Source: Candidatus Nealsonbacteria bacterium RBG_13_36_15 (GTDB lineage Bacteria; Patescibacteriota; Minisyncoccia; Minisyncoccales; RBG-13-36-15). Taken from it: a stretch of DNA of 12,219 nucleotides. The translations under genes and the position numbers were made by a program. Positions 5,530 through 12,219 of this stretch are shown piece after piece (position 1 is the first letter of the stretch; the number at the start of each line of letters is the position of its first letter). The stretch covers positions 1-12,219 of the forward strand of contig MHLV01000020.1 in assembly GCA_001819145.1 (NCBI GenBank), read 5' to 3'. The notes under the pieces were generated by a model. It did not search any database and was not told the origin of the DNA. It worked only from the letters and a program-made list of their open reading frames with translations.

Positions 5530-5856
5530 ATGGCAAAAAAATTGTATGTAGGTGGGTTATCTTATGACACCACCGAAGCTACTTTAAAAGAAGCTTTCTC
5601 AGCAGCTGGAACAGTTGAATCGGCTACAATTATCATAGACAAGACGACTAACCGTTCAAAAGGTTTTGGCTTTGTGGAAATGGCGACCGATGAAGAAGCT
5701 CAAAAAGCTATTGAAACATTAAACGGTAAAGAACTCGAGGGAAGAACTCTTACAGTAAATGAAGCTCGTCCTATGGAAGATAGGGCCCCTCGTCAAGGCG
5801 GATACAACCGCGATAGCAGAGGAGGATTCGGCAGAGGACGCAAGGATCGTTGGTAA
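5530..5856 (+). CDS. Single-RRM RNA-binding protein with Gly/Arg-rich tail
   Basis: This is a 108-residue glycine-rich RRM protein of the type found in cyanobacteria, CPR bacteria and plant organelles. The RRM spans about 4-83: RNP2 LYVGGL at 5-10 and RNP1 KGFGFVEM at 44-51, with the aromatic residues that stack on RNA. After about residue 84 comes a disordered tail rich in Arg, Gly and Asp ending RGRKDRW. An in-frame ATG at 5488 would add 14 residues, but RRM proteins of this type begin M-x-K-LYVG, so I chose 5530; neither start has a good SD. It has its own promoter, a structured leader and a strong terminator, so it is monocistronic. The likely role is RNA chaperone or cold-shock adaptation, by analogy. 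Confidence 0.93.
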   Translation: MAKKLYVGGLSYDTTEATLKEAFSAAGTVESATIIIDKTTNRSKGFGFVEMATDEEAQKAIETLNGKELEGRTLTVNEARPMEDRAPRQGGYNRDSRGGFGRGRKDRW

Positions 5857-5869
5857 ACAGTGTTTATCC

Positions 5870-5898
5870 AAAAAGTTCCCTTAATCGGGGATTTTTTT
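5870..5898 (+). terminator. Strong terminator after the RRM gene
   Basis: AAAAAGTTCCC (5870-5880) pairs with GGGGATTTTTT (5887-5897) using two wobbles, around loop TTAATC, ending in seven Ts. Confidence 0.88.
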
Positions 5899-5930
5899 GT
5901 GGGCTTAGAATCCTATACTATGTACTTGCT

Positions 5931-5959
5931 TTGACATTAATTGAATTTTGATGTATAAT
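5931..5959 (+). promoter_or_regulatory. Perfect-consensus sigma70 promoter of typA
   Basis: TTGACA (5931-5936), 17 bp, TATAAT (5954-5959). The start would be at about 5965-5967, only 6-8 nt before the typA ATG at 5973, giving an almost leaderless mRNA. Confidence 0.88.
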
Positions 5960-5972
5960 TACTTTTAATATC

Positions 5973-7790
5973 ATGAATAGTATAAGAAACATTGCAATAA
6001 TTGCTCATGTTGACCACGGTAAGACCACTTTAGTGGACGCGCTTTTGCGTCAGTCAAAAACCCAGCTGAATAAAGATGACGCAAGCCATGAGTGCATAAT
6101 GGACAGTAACGAAATAGAGAGAGAAAGGGGAATCACGATTTTCTCCAAAAACGCAGCGGTATATTACGGCGATACAAAAATAAATATTATTGATACTCCC
6201 GGCCATGCTGATTTTGGCGGAGAAGTGGAAAGAGTGTTAAATATGGCAGACGGCTGCTTGCTTTTAGTTGACGCAGAAGAAGGCCCGATGCCTCAAACCA
6301 GATTTGTTTTAAAAAAGGCGCTGGAGATGGGCCATAAAATTATTGTTATTATAAACAAAATAGACAAAAAAGGCGCAAGGCCGGATTTTGCATTAAACGC
6401 AACGCTTGAACTATTTTTGGAATTGGGGGCAGGGGAACACTCGCTGAATTTCCCGGTGATTTTTGCTTCAGGCAGAGACGGCAAAGCAGGAAGCGAACCT
6501 TATTTAAATAAAATGGAAAACATTATTCCGGTTTTCGACGCAATTATAAAGCATATTCCTCCTCCCTTGGGCGACGAAAAAAAACCTTTCCAAATGCTCG
6601 TTACATCTGTTTCAAAAGATAACTTTAAGGGCAGGATTTCGGTTGGCCGTATTCACAATGGTATTTTAAAAGCTGGACAGGAAATAACCCACATAAACCG
6701 AAATGCCGAGGCCAAAAAATATCGCTTAGTTTCTTTGATGACTTTTTCTGGCTTAAACCGGGTTGACGCCAAAGAAGTTTTATCAGGAGATATTGCAGCA
6801 TTGTCTGGAATACCCGACGCAACAGTAGGCGAGACAATAGCCGATCCCATCGAATATAAAGCTTTGCCATTAATTAATATCGAGGAACCAACCGTAAAAA
6901 TGACATTTACGATTAATGATTCTCCTTTTTCCGGAAAAGAAGGGCAGTTTTTCACTTCGCGCCAAATAAAAGAAAGATTATTTAAGGAATTGGAAACAGA
7001 TGTTGCCCTTAATGTGGAAGAAATAACAAGCACGAGTTGGACAGTTTCTGGGAGGGGAGAGCTTCATCTGGCGATTTTGATCGAAAGAATGAGGCGAGAA
7101 GGATATGAATTTCAGGTTTCCCGACCGCAAGTTATTATAAAAGAAGTGGACGGTAAAAAAATGGCGCCTTTTGAACAAGTTTTCATTGAGGTTCCCGAAA
7201 GATTCCATGGGATAGTTATCCAGAAGTTAAATGGCAGAAAAGGGGAGTTAAAAGATATGAAAAACATAGACAATACTGTTTTTCTGGAGTTTGTAATCCC
7301 AACGAGGGGGCTTTTTGGATACCGAACAGAATTTTTAACTGACACTAAAGGATTGGGAATAATTAACACAATTTTTTACCAATATTTACCGGATTCTGAA
7401 AACTGGAAAGAACCAAACCAGGGCTCTTTAGTTGCCTACGAAACAGGCTCAACCAATCTATACGGATTGACAAGCATTCAAAGCCGGGGAGTATTATTCT
7501 TTGGACCCGGAGTTAATGTTTATCAAGGGCAGGTTGTTGGGCAAAATTCCCGCAGCGAAGACATAAGGGTTAATGTTTGCAAAACAAAACATCTCTCCAA
7601 TATGAGGTCTAAGGGTGAAGGTACAATGGAACATTTTAATGCGCCAAAAACAATGGATCTTGAAGATGCCTTGGAATATATTAAAGATGACGAACTCGTA
7701 GAGGTAACTCCCAAGAACGTACGCATAAGAAAAATATATTTGGATGAAGGGAGCGCTAAAAGAGCCGCCAGAGAAAAGAAAACAGATTGA
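5973..7790 (+). CDS. typA: Ribosome-associated translational GTPase TypA/BipA
   Basis: TypA/BipA is an EF-G-like GTPase that binds the ribosome and helps 50S assembly and growth under stress or cold. The 605 residues match family length. The GTPase domain shows G1 AHVDHGKTT (11-19), G2 RERGITI (50-56), G3 DTPGHADFGGEV (from 74) and G4 NKID (128-131). Domain II follows, then an EF-G domain III/V-like part, then the TypA-specific C-terminal domain containing RSEDIRVN and TKHLSNMRS. The absence of an EF-G domain IV and the short TypA tail rule out EF-G and LepA. There is no SD; the near-leaderless mRNA suggests initiation at the 5' end. A terminator begins 2 bases after the stop. The flanking RRM gene is separately transcribed. 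Confidence 0.97.
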   Translation: MNSIRNIAIIAHVDHGKTTLVDALLRQSKTQLNKDDASHECIMDSNEIERERGITIFSKNAAVYYGDTKINIIDTPGHADFGGEVERVLNMADGCLLLVDAEEGPMPQTRFVLKKALEMGHKIIVIINKIDKKGARPDFALNATLELFLELGAGEHSLNFPVIFASGRDGKAGSEPYLNKMENIIPVFDAIIKHIPPPLGDEKKPFQMLVTSVSKDNFKGRISVGRIHNGILKAGQEITHINRNAEAKKYRLVSLMTFSGLNRVDAKEVLSGDIAALSGIPDATVGETIADPIEYKALPLINIEEPTVKMTFTINDSPFSGKEGQFFTSRQIKERLFKELETDVALNVEEITSTSWTVSGRGELHLAILIERMRREGYEFQVSRPQVIIKEVDGKKMAPFEQVFIEVPERFHGIVIQKLNGRKGELKDMKNIDNTVFLEFVIPTRGLFGYRTEFLTDTKGLGIINTIFYQYLPDSENWKEPNQGSLVAYETGSTNLYGLTSIQSRGVLFFGPGVNVYQGQVVGQNSRSEDIRVNVCKTKHLSNMRSKGEGTMEHFNAPKTMDLEDALEYIKDDELVEVTPKNVRIRKIYLDEGSAKRAAREKKTD

Positions 7791-7791
7791 T

Positions 7792-7816
7792 AAAATCGCC
7801 AATCAGGCGGTTTTTT
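7792..7816 (+). terminator. Terminator after typA
   Basis: AAAATCGCC (7792-7800) pairs with GGCGGTTTT (7806-7814), loop AATCA, with six Ts. It lies just before the aminotransferase SD, so that gene must depend on leaky termination or on a promoter inside typA. Confidence 0.85.
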
Positions 7817-7831
7817 GGTAGGATGAAGAAT

Positions 7832-8908
7832 ATGATAATCCCAAAATTATCACCCTCCATGTTTATCGGTGTATCTGGGAAAAATATAATTTCCTTTGGT
7901 TCTGGTCAGCCAGATCTATCTCCGCCCAATAGGGTATTTAGGGCAATGTTTCGTTATAGAAATTTTAAGTATGGTTTAATTCAAGGTAATCTTAATTTAA
8001 GGAAGGCTTTGGCTAAACAGTATCCTAAATCAACAGCTGATAACTTTGTTATTACCAATGGAGCGTCAGAAGCCATAGATTTGACTTTAAGGGCATTATC
8101 GAAAGTAAATAACAAGAAAAAGAACAGAGTTTTATTGCCAAGGCCATATTATTATTCTTATCCTTATCTTATAAAATTTGCCGGAATGGAGCCGGTTTAT
8201 ACCAATTTAGTTGAAGGCCGGATTGATTTTGATGATTTTAAAAAGAAAGTAAAAAACTGTAAAGCGGTGATAATAAATTCACCCTCTAATCCGACTGGTC
8301 GGGTTGAATCAATGGAAACCTTAAAAAAAATAGAAAAGATAACAAACGATTTGGGCATCTATGTTTTATCAGATGAAGTTTACAAAGATTTAATTTATAT
8401 TAGAGAAAATTATCTAATAAAAGGACCTCGTGTTATAACCGTAAACTCGTTCTCAAAAACCTATAATATGTGCGGCCTGAGGATAGGTTATCTTTGGTCT
8501 TTGGATGAAAATTTGGTTAATAGAGTTATTGAGACAAAGACTCACACCTCAATGAATACTAATATATTAGGACAAGAAATGGCCTATGAAGCTACTAAAA
8601 CACCCGAAAAATTTATTAAGAAACAGGTAAAAATATGGAGAGAGAGAAGAGATTTTATTTATAAAGGCTTGTCAGATATGGGCTTAGATTTATGGAAGCC
8701 AGAAGGGGCTTTCTATGTTTTACCGAAGATTAAAAATCCCAGAGCTTTTGTTTGGAATATGTTTAAGAAATATAAAGTCATTACTTATCTCGGGGAGTGG
8801 TTTGGGGCAAATGATAGAGTTAGGTTTTCATATGCCCTGGATATTAATAAAATTAAAGAGGGGCTAAAAAGGGTTAAGAAGTACTTAAAAATCAAAGGAG
8901 AAATTTAA
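7832..8908 (+). CDS. PLP-dependent class I/II aminotransferase
   Basis: A fold-type I aminotransferase, moving an amino group between an amino acid and a 2-oxo acid with pyridoxal phosphate. From ATG 7832 it is 358 residues. Visible motifs are ITNGASEAID (74-83, phosphate-binding turn), PSNPTG (151-156), SDEVYKDL (from 180; the Asp binds the PLP ring nitrogen), SFSKTYNMCGLRIGY with Schiff-base K209 and R217, and a C-terminal RVRFSYA whose Arg would bind the substrate carboxylate. The start is chosen because AGGA (7820-7823) lies 8 nt upstream; ATG 7823 and TTG 7787 are in frame, but the latter lies inside typA and its translation would run through the terminator. Closest in type to aspartate/aromatic aminotransferases of subgroup I; substrate cannot be read from the sequence. 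At about 358 residues it is short for AspC (about 390). Confidence 0.9.
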   Translation: MIIPKLSPSMFIGVSGKNIISFGSGQPDLSPPNRVFRAMFRYRNFKYGLIQGNLNLRKALAKQYPKSTADNFVITNGASEAIDLTLRALSKVNNKKKNRVLLPRPYYYSYPYLIKFAGMEPVYTNLVEGRIDFDDFKKKVKNCKAVIINSPSNPTGRVESMETLKKIEKITNDLGIYVLSDEVYKDLIYIRENYLIKGPRVITVNSFSKTYNMCGLRIGYLWSLDENLVNRVIETKTHTSMNTNILGQEMAYEATKTPEKFIKKQVKIWRERRDFIYKGLSDMGLDLWKPEGAFYVLPKIKNPRAFVWNMFKKYKVITYLGEWFGANDRVRFSYALDINKIKEGLKRVKKYLKIKGEI

Positions 8909-8914
8909 TTCTAA

Positions 8915-8969
8915 AAAAATCGTCAAGAAAGTATACTTGTTTTAATATTGTGAAGGCGGGCGACTTTTT
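8915..8969. terminator. Possible bidirectional terminator between convergent genes
   Basis: AAAAATCGTC (8915-8924) pairs with GGCGA-TTTTT (8959-8969, one bulged C) across a 34-nt loop containing the palindrome AAGTATACTT. T-runs exist on both strands, and the aminotransferase and efp genes converge here. Confidence 0.45.
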
Positions 8970-8992
8970 GAGAGATATACAAAAATTTTTAA

Positions 8993-9592
8993 CTAAGTAA
9001 CTCTTTTTGTATATTCTCCGGTTTCTGTGTTTATCTCAATAATGTTGCCCTCTTTGATAAAAAGAGGGACATTTATTTTAGCCCCAGTTTCTAAAATGGC
9101 CACCTTCGTTCCAGACTGTGATCTGCCGCCTTTAATCCCCGGTGAAGCTTCGGTGATTTTTAATTGAATTTTTATCGGCAAAGAAACATTGATTACTTTT
9201 TCTTTAAAAATTATTGCCTCAACAATTTGATTTTGTTTAAAAAACTGAGCCTGGGAACCAATTTGTTCTTCAGCCAAAAAAAAGCGTTCAGCAGGATTAT
9301 TCTTATCGCAGAAAAAATATTGATTGCGGTTTGCTCCGTTGGAAGTCGAAGACTTCCTATCGGAGTGGCTGTAAAGAAATTTTACCTCTTTTTTAGAAAG
9401 ATTGGCTTCTTTGGCGGTTTCACCTTGATGAAAATTCCGGGAAATGACATTGCCAGTAATAAGATTTTTAATTTTAGTCTGGATTACTACTCTCCTTTGA
9501 GCTTTTTTCATTGGCTGCGATTCCAGAATTTCATAAGGTTCTCCTTCAAGAATGATTTTTACTCCTTTTTTTAAGTCTGTATGGGTTAGCAT
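8993..9592 (-). CDS. efp: Translation elongation factor P with in-frame insertion
   Basis: EF-P binds between the P and E sites and relieves ribosome stalling at polyproline. At 199 residues it is about 12 longer than usual. Domain I is KOW-like; the loop that carries the modified Lys reads PMKKAQRR, with K29 (or K30) at the place of E. coli Lys34. Domain II follows and the C-terminal OB domain shows TEASPGIKGG and GTKVAILETGAKINVPLF, as expected. The extra residues (about RKSSTSNGANRN) sit in domain II after KFLYSHSD and are encoded by a near-perfect palindrome (9334-9365). The modification genes (epmA/B, earP, ymfI) are not in view. The start lies 3 nt after the fmt stop, so it is probably cotranscribed with and coupled to fmt. 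Confidence 0.95.
   Translation of the reverse strand: MLTHTDLKKGVKIILEGEPYEILESQPMKKAQRRVVIQTKIKNLITGNVISRNFHQGETAKEANLSKKEVKFLYSHSDRKSSTSNGANRNQYFFCDKNNPAERFFLAEEQIGSQAQFFKQNQIVEAIIFKEKVINVSLPIKIQLKITEASPGIKGGRSQSGTKVAILETGAKINVPLFIKEGNIIEINTETGEYTKRVT
9334..9365. repeat. Palindromic element inserted in the efp coding frame
   Basis: CTCCG..GGAAGTC (9334-9347) and GACTTCC..CGGAG (9351-9365) form a near-perfect 14-bp inverted repeat around a GAA loop. It coincides exactly with the extra residues of EF-P relative to the family and keeps the frame. The same GAA tetraloop-like centre occurs in the CCGCC-GAA-GGCGG hairpin at 2952-2964. Confidence 0.7.
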
Positions 9593-9595
9593 ATT

Positions 9596-10561
9596 TTATT
9601 CTAAAATTGTGCCAATAAAGTCAGAGCGCCCCATTAAAAATTCTTCAGTGCTTTGGGGCTTTTTCCCCTCCAACTGTAATTCTTCGATTATCAAAAAATC
9701 TTTTTTGGTTTGAAGAGCAATTCTATTATTCGGAGCCAAAAAAGTCTTACCTCTAATGCCAAAAGGACCTTCTTTTTTTTGGGGTTGGATAGTTGCCCTC
9801 AGAATTTTTAATCTGAGATTATTTTTACCTTTAGGCCAGAAACAATAACTCCCGGGCCAAGGATTAAAAGCTCTTATCTGCCTCTCAATTTCTCCGGCTG
9901 ATTTTCCCCAATTAATTCTTCCATCTTCTTTCTTTAAAACTTTAGTAAAGGTTGTCTTTAATTCGTCTTGAGGAATAGGCTCTATTTCTCTATTTGTCCA
10001 TTTGGGAAGAGTTTTAATTAGAAGTTCTGCCCCCAAATCGGCTAGATTTTTATCTAATTCTTTATAGGTTATTTTGTCATTTTGTATTTGATATTTGGCG
10101 CTAGCTAATATCGGTCCATGATCCATCTTTTCATCTATTAGAATGATTGTCACTCCTGTTTCTTGATCCCCAGCTAAAATTGTAAATTGAATGGGGGATG
10201 CTCCACGCCAACGGGGGAGCAGGGAAGGATGAACGTTTAAGCATCCGTACTTTGGCATCTCTAAAATTTCTTTTGGCAGAATTTTACCATATGCTGCAAC
10301 GGCAATTAGATCAGGACTAATTGCCGACAACAGGTTCTGGATTGTTGATGGCTTTTCCGGCTGTAAAACCGAAATTCCATGTTTTTCAGCTATAACTTTA
10401 ACCGGCGGGGGAGTAAGTATTTGTTTTCTGCCAACTGGCTTGTCAGGAGCTGTTACCACTAAAACTGGTTTTAAATTATTCTCAATTAATTTTTCCAAAA
10501 TAATAGTCCCAAATTCAGGCACTCCCATAAAAATAATATTTATATTCGTATTGTTTTTCAT
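9596..10561 (-). CDS. fmt: Methionyl-tRNA formyltransferase
   Basis: Fmt formylates the amino group of Met on initiator tRNA using 10-formyl-tetrahydrofolate. The 321 residues match the family (about 315). The N-terminal hydrolase-like domain begins IIFMGVPEFG and carries the folate-binding HPSLLPRWRGASPIQ (111-125). Catalytic residues correspond to N109, H111 and D147 (in DEKMDHGP). The C-terminal OB-like domain starts near 205 with KEDGRINW and AFNPWPGSY, which binds tRNA. It is 18 nt downstream of the lysine-rich gene and 3 nt upstream of efp on the same strand. Many bacteria pair fmt with def; here no def is in the window. No strong SD is visible. Confidence 0.97.
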   Translation of the reverse strand: MKNNTNINIIFMGVPEFGTIILEKLIENNLKPVLVVTAPDKPVGRKQILTPPPVKVIAEKHGISVLQPEKPSTIQNLLSAISPDLIAVAAYGKILPKEILEMPKYGCLNVHPSLLPRWRGASPIQFTILAGDQETGVTIILIDEKMDHGPILASAKYQIQNDKITYKELDKNLADLGAELLIKTLPKWTNREIEPIPQDELKTTFTKVLKKEDGRINWGKSAGEIERQIRAFNPWPGSYCFWPKGKNNLRLKILRATIQPQKKEGPFGIRGKTFLAPNNRIALQTKKDFLIIEELQLEGKKPQSTEEFLMGRSDFIGTILE

Positions 10562-10579
10562 GCTGCACGCTTTATGAGA

Positions 10580-11062
10580 TTATTTTATAATTCGCCATTC
10601 AATTTCCGATTCTTTACCGGCAAATTCCAGCCAGTTCCCACCATCATCTATCACATACCATTTCTTCTTGGTTTCTGACCAAATCATAGGGTTATTCTGG
10701 AAGTAAGGTTTTTTAACAATCTCTTTTGGCTTTAATTTGTCTAATTCCAGCCATTTTTTGAAAACAGTTTCAATAGCGTAATCCAAATTTCTTGATTTTG
10801 CCCATTGAGCCACTTTACCAATGGCTTTTTTCGCTTTTTTTACAGAGCCTGCCAATTCTAAAAGCTGTTTTGCGGGCCTCGTAAACCGTGAATAAATTAT
10901 TTTTTTCTTTTTAGCGTCTTTTTTAATCCGCTCTAAAGTCAGCCCTTTAGTGTAAAAGTAGTGGTTAACAATCGCTTGGATTTTTGTTTCTTCTTTCTTT
11001 TTCTTCTCTTTCTTTTCCTCTGCCTTTTCTTTTTTAGTTTTGGGTTTCTCTTTTTGCGCCAT
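10580..11062 (-). CDS. Lysine-rich hypothetical protein, first gene of the fmt-efp operon
   Basis: I do not recognise the family. The 160 residues begin with a tail of about 28 residues made almost only of Lys, Glu and Gln, likely disordered or a charged helix. A helical middle (about 30-110) has repeated Lys-Ala patterns, for example GSVKKAKKAIGKVAQWAK. The C-terminal 50 residues are aromatic: NNPMIWSETKKKWYVIDDGGNWLEFAG, suggestive of a small beta fold. There is no signal peptide, membrane segment or cysteine. The strong basic charge and position ahead of fmt and efp suggest RNA or ribosome association, as inference. A promoter of good quality lies upstream (11087-11115), so the gene is likely real. 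Confidence 0.8.
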   Translation of the reverse strand: MAQKEKPKTKKEKAEEKKEKKKKEETKIQAIVNHYFYTKGLTLERIKKDAKKKKIIYSRFTRPAKQLLELAGSVKKAKKAIGKVAQWAKSRNLDYAIETVFKKWLELDKLKPKEIVKKPYFQNNPMIWSETKKKWYVIDDGGNWLEFAGKESEIEWRIIK

Positions 11063-11086
11063 ATAATAAAATATTTCTGCTTTTTT

Positions 11087-11115
11087 ATTTTATCATTATT
11101 TTAACTCAAATCCAA
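11087..11115 (-). promoter_or_regulatory. Minus-strand promoter for the lysine-rich gene-fmt-efp operon
   Basis: On the minus strand TTGGAT (11115-11110), 17 bp and TAAAAT (11092-11087). The start would be near 11080, about 18 nt before the ATG. No SD is present. Confidence 0.65.
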
Positions 11116-11125
11116 GTTATTTTAA

Positions 11126-11154
11126 TTGCCCAAATGTAAAGTTTTTGATAAAAT
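11126..11154 (+). promoter_or_regulatory. Plus-strand promoter for thpR-murC
   Basis: TTGCCC (11126-11131), 17 bp, TAAAAT (11149-11154). The start would be about 11161, roughly 6 nt before the thpR ATG, so the mRNA is nearly leaderless. The -35 box is only 10 bp from the -35 of the opposite promoter. Confidence 0.65.
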
Positions 11155-11166
11155 AAACAATAAAAT

Positions 11167-11739
11167 ATGAATCATAGAGTTTTTATAGCTGTTAATCTGC
11201 CAAAAGATATTAAAGAACAGCTTTTAGTTCAGCAAAAAAGGTTAAGAGATCTTCCAGCCAGATGGGCTAAAGAGGATAATTTACATATTACTTTAATTTT
11301 TCTTGGCTATCTTAAAGACGAAGAAATAGTTAAGGTCTGCGAGGCCGTGAAAGAAGTAGCTCAAAAAACTATTCCTTTCTCAATAAAATTAAATGAAATT
11401 TGCTATGGTCCTCCAGAAAAAATTCCGCCTCGTATGGTTTGGATTTTGGGTGAAAAGTCAAAAGACCTGGCCAATTTAAAAGACAATTTAGAAAAGGAGC
11501 TTCTGGGAAATCCCAGTCTAAATAACCTTAAAACAGGGGTGCGGTTATTTTCGCCCCACATTACCTTAGGGAGAATAAGGCAGTGGGAATGGCAAAGAAT
11601 TGAACCAGAGGAAAGGCCGGAAATAGAAACAGAGCTTTTCTTGACTTTTGAAGTTCAGTCAATTGAAGTTATGGAGAGCCACTTAAAAAGGGGGGGAGCA
11701 GAGTATTTGGTGCTTGAATCAGCGCCGTTCGCAACATGA
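11167..11739 (+). CDS. thpR: RNA 2',3'-cyclic phosphodiesterase (2H superfamily, ThpR/LigT)
   Basis: A 2H-family enzyme that opens 2',3'-cyclic phosphates on RNA ends. The 190 residues have the two signature motifs H-x-T: HITLIF at 40-45 and HITLGR at 131-136, spaced as usual, and the N-terminal RVFIAVNLP strand typical of LigT-like proteins. Length matches the family (about 180-190). No SD; an upstream promoter would give a near-leaderless message. Its last four bases overlap the murC start (ATGA), so translation of the two is likely coupled. Members of the 2H superfamily can also act on 2'-5' linked oligonucleotides, so the exact substrate is not certain. Confidence 0.92.
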   Translation: MNHRVFIAVNLPKDIKEQLLVQQKRLRDLPARWAKEDNLHITLIFLGYLKDEEIVKVCEAVKEVAQKTIPFSIKLNEICYGPPEKIPPRMVWILGEKSKDLANLKDNLEKELLGNPSLNNLKTGVRLFSPHITLGRIRQWEWQRIEPEERPEIETELFLTFEVQSIEVMESHLKRGGAEYLVLESAPFAT

Positions 11740-12219
11740 GGATACACTTTATCGGCATTGGGGGTATTGGCGTTTCAGCTTTAGCCCAGTATTTTTTGAA
11801 AAAAGGAGGCATTATTTCCGGTTCTGATTTGGTTTCTTCGGAAATTACTGATTTTTTAAAGAAACAGGGGGCTAAAATTTATGTTGGCAAACACAAAAGG
11901 AAAAATATATCATCCAGAACTGACTTGATTATCCATAGTCCGGCCGTTGCTAAAGATAACCCTGAAATACTACAGGCAAAAAAATATAAAATAAGCATTG
12001 AGTCTTATCCCCAGGCATTAGGCGATCTTACAAAAAAATATTTTACAATAGCAGTTTCCGGTACTCACGGCAAAAGCACAACTACGGCTATGCTTTCTTC
12101 TGTTTTGATTAAAGCTAAACTTGATCCGACTGTAATCATTGGCACTAAGCTTAAAGAATTCAATAACTTAAATTGTAGGGTAGGGAAGGGAAGATATTTG
12201 ATTATTGAAGCTGATGAAT
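11736..12219 (+). CDS. murC: UDP-N-acetylmuramate-L-alanine ligase, 5' part (cut by window end)
   Basis: MurC adds the first amino acid, L-Ala, to UDP-MurNAc in peptidoglycan precursor synthesis, in the cytoplasm. The window holds the first 161 residues of about 450. The N-terminal Rossmann domain has HFIGIGGIGVSALA (4-17), then VSGTHGKSTTT at 107-117, the ATP-binding P-loop of Mur ligases, and EADE at 158-161, part of the metal/phosphate site. The MurC-type N-terminus (IGIGGIG) separates it from MurD/E/F; Mpl is a less likely alternative. It begins in the 4-base ATGA overlap with thpR. The stop codon is beyond the window. Confidence 0.95.
   Translation, partial: MRIHFIGIGGIGVSALAQYFLKKGGIISGSDLVSSEITDFLKKQGAKIYVGKHKRKNISSRTDLIIHSPAVAKDNPEILQAKKYKISIESYPQALGDLTKKYFTIAVSGTHGKSTTTAMLSSVLIKAKLDPTVIIGTKLKEFNNLNCRVGKGRYLIIEADE

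Noticed and set aside
7787..7831. Upstream TTG/ATG starts for the aminotransferase
   Set aside because: The TTG lies inside typA and its translation would cross the terminator hairpin; the SD at 7820-7823 points to ATG 7832.
9164..9574. Plus-strand ORF of 136 codons opposite efp
   Set aside because: It is the antisense shadow of a clear EF-P gene, rich in Phe and Leu, with no start signal.
1..12219. CRISPR array or cas operon to match the CARF-HEPN protein
   Set aside because: No regularly spaced direct repeats and no other cas-like protein were found in the window.

Overview
The window looks like chromosomal DNA from a Candidate Phyla Radiation (Patescibacteria, probably Parcubacteria-like) bacterium. 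This is inferred from low GC, short compact genes, many genes with no Shine-Dalgarno (SD) sequence, a lone RRM RNA-binding protein, and housekeeping genes in small operons. UGA acts as a normal stop (it ends the CARF-HEPN, typA and thpR genes), so the Gly-UGA code of Absconditabacteria and Gracilibacteria does not apply. No 16S gene is present, so the taxonomic call is an inference.

Layout. (1) 1-2776: prfB (release factor 2, with a classical programmed +1 frameshift at CTT-TGA), then ftsE and ftsX, all + strand and nearly abutting. (2) 2777-3861: a 1.1 kb RNA-rich stretch without an ordinary protein gene. It holds tRNA-Gln(CTG); a chain of competing G4/C4 hairpins ending in a terminator; a transcription unit with a perfect sigma70 promoter, two SD-sequestering hairpins, two mini-ORFs, GC-rich stems and a strong terminator; and a tRNA-like gene with its own promoter and encoded CCA whose anticodon arm is replaced by a hairpin of about 75 nt. 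(3) 3862-5196: a protein best read as a CARF-HEPN RNase of the Cas02710/TIGR02710 (Csm6/Csx1-like) kind with an intact R-N-x5-H motif, and no CRISPR array or cas gene nearby. (4) 5197-7816: an RRM gene with a long structured leader, then typA/bipA from a perfect promoter that would give an almost leaderless mRNA. (5) 7832-8908: a class I/II aminotransferase. (6) 8993-11062, minus strand: a lysine-rich unknown protein, fmt and efp, probably one operon; efp carries an in-frame palindromic insertion. (7) 11063-11166: divergent promoters. (8) 11167-12219: thpR overlapping murC, which runs off the window.

Most genes serve translation (RF2, fMet-tRNA formylation, EF-P, TypA, RRM protein, tRNAs) or the envelope and division (FtsEX, MurC). 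The least ordinary part is 2900-5200: an uncharacterised structured RNA unit, an aberrant tRNA-like RNA and a stand-alone CARF-HEPN nuclease in a row. A functional link between the last two is speculation, but HEPN RNases often target tRNA anticodon loops, so the neighbourhood deserves a check.
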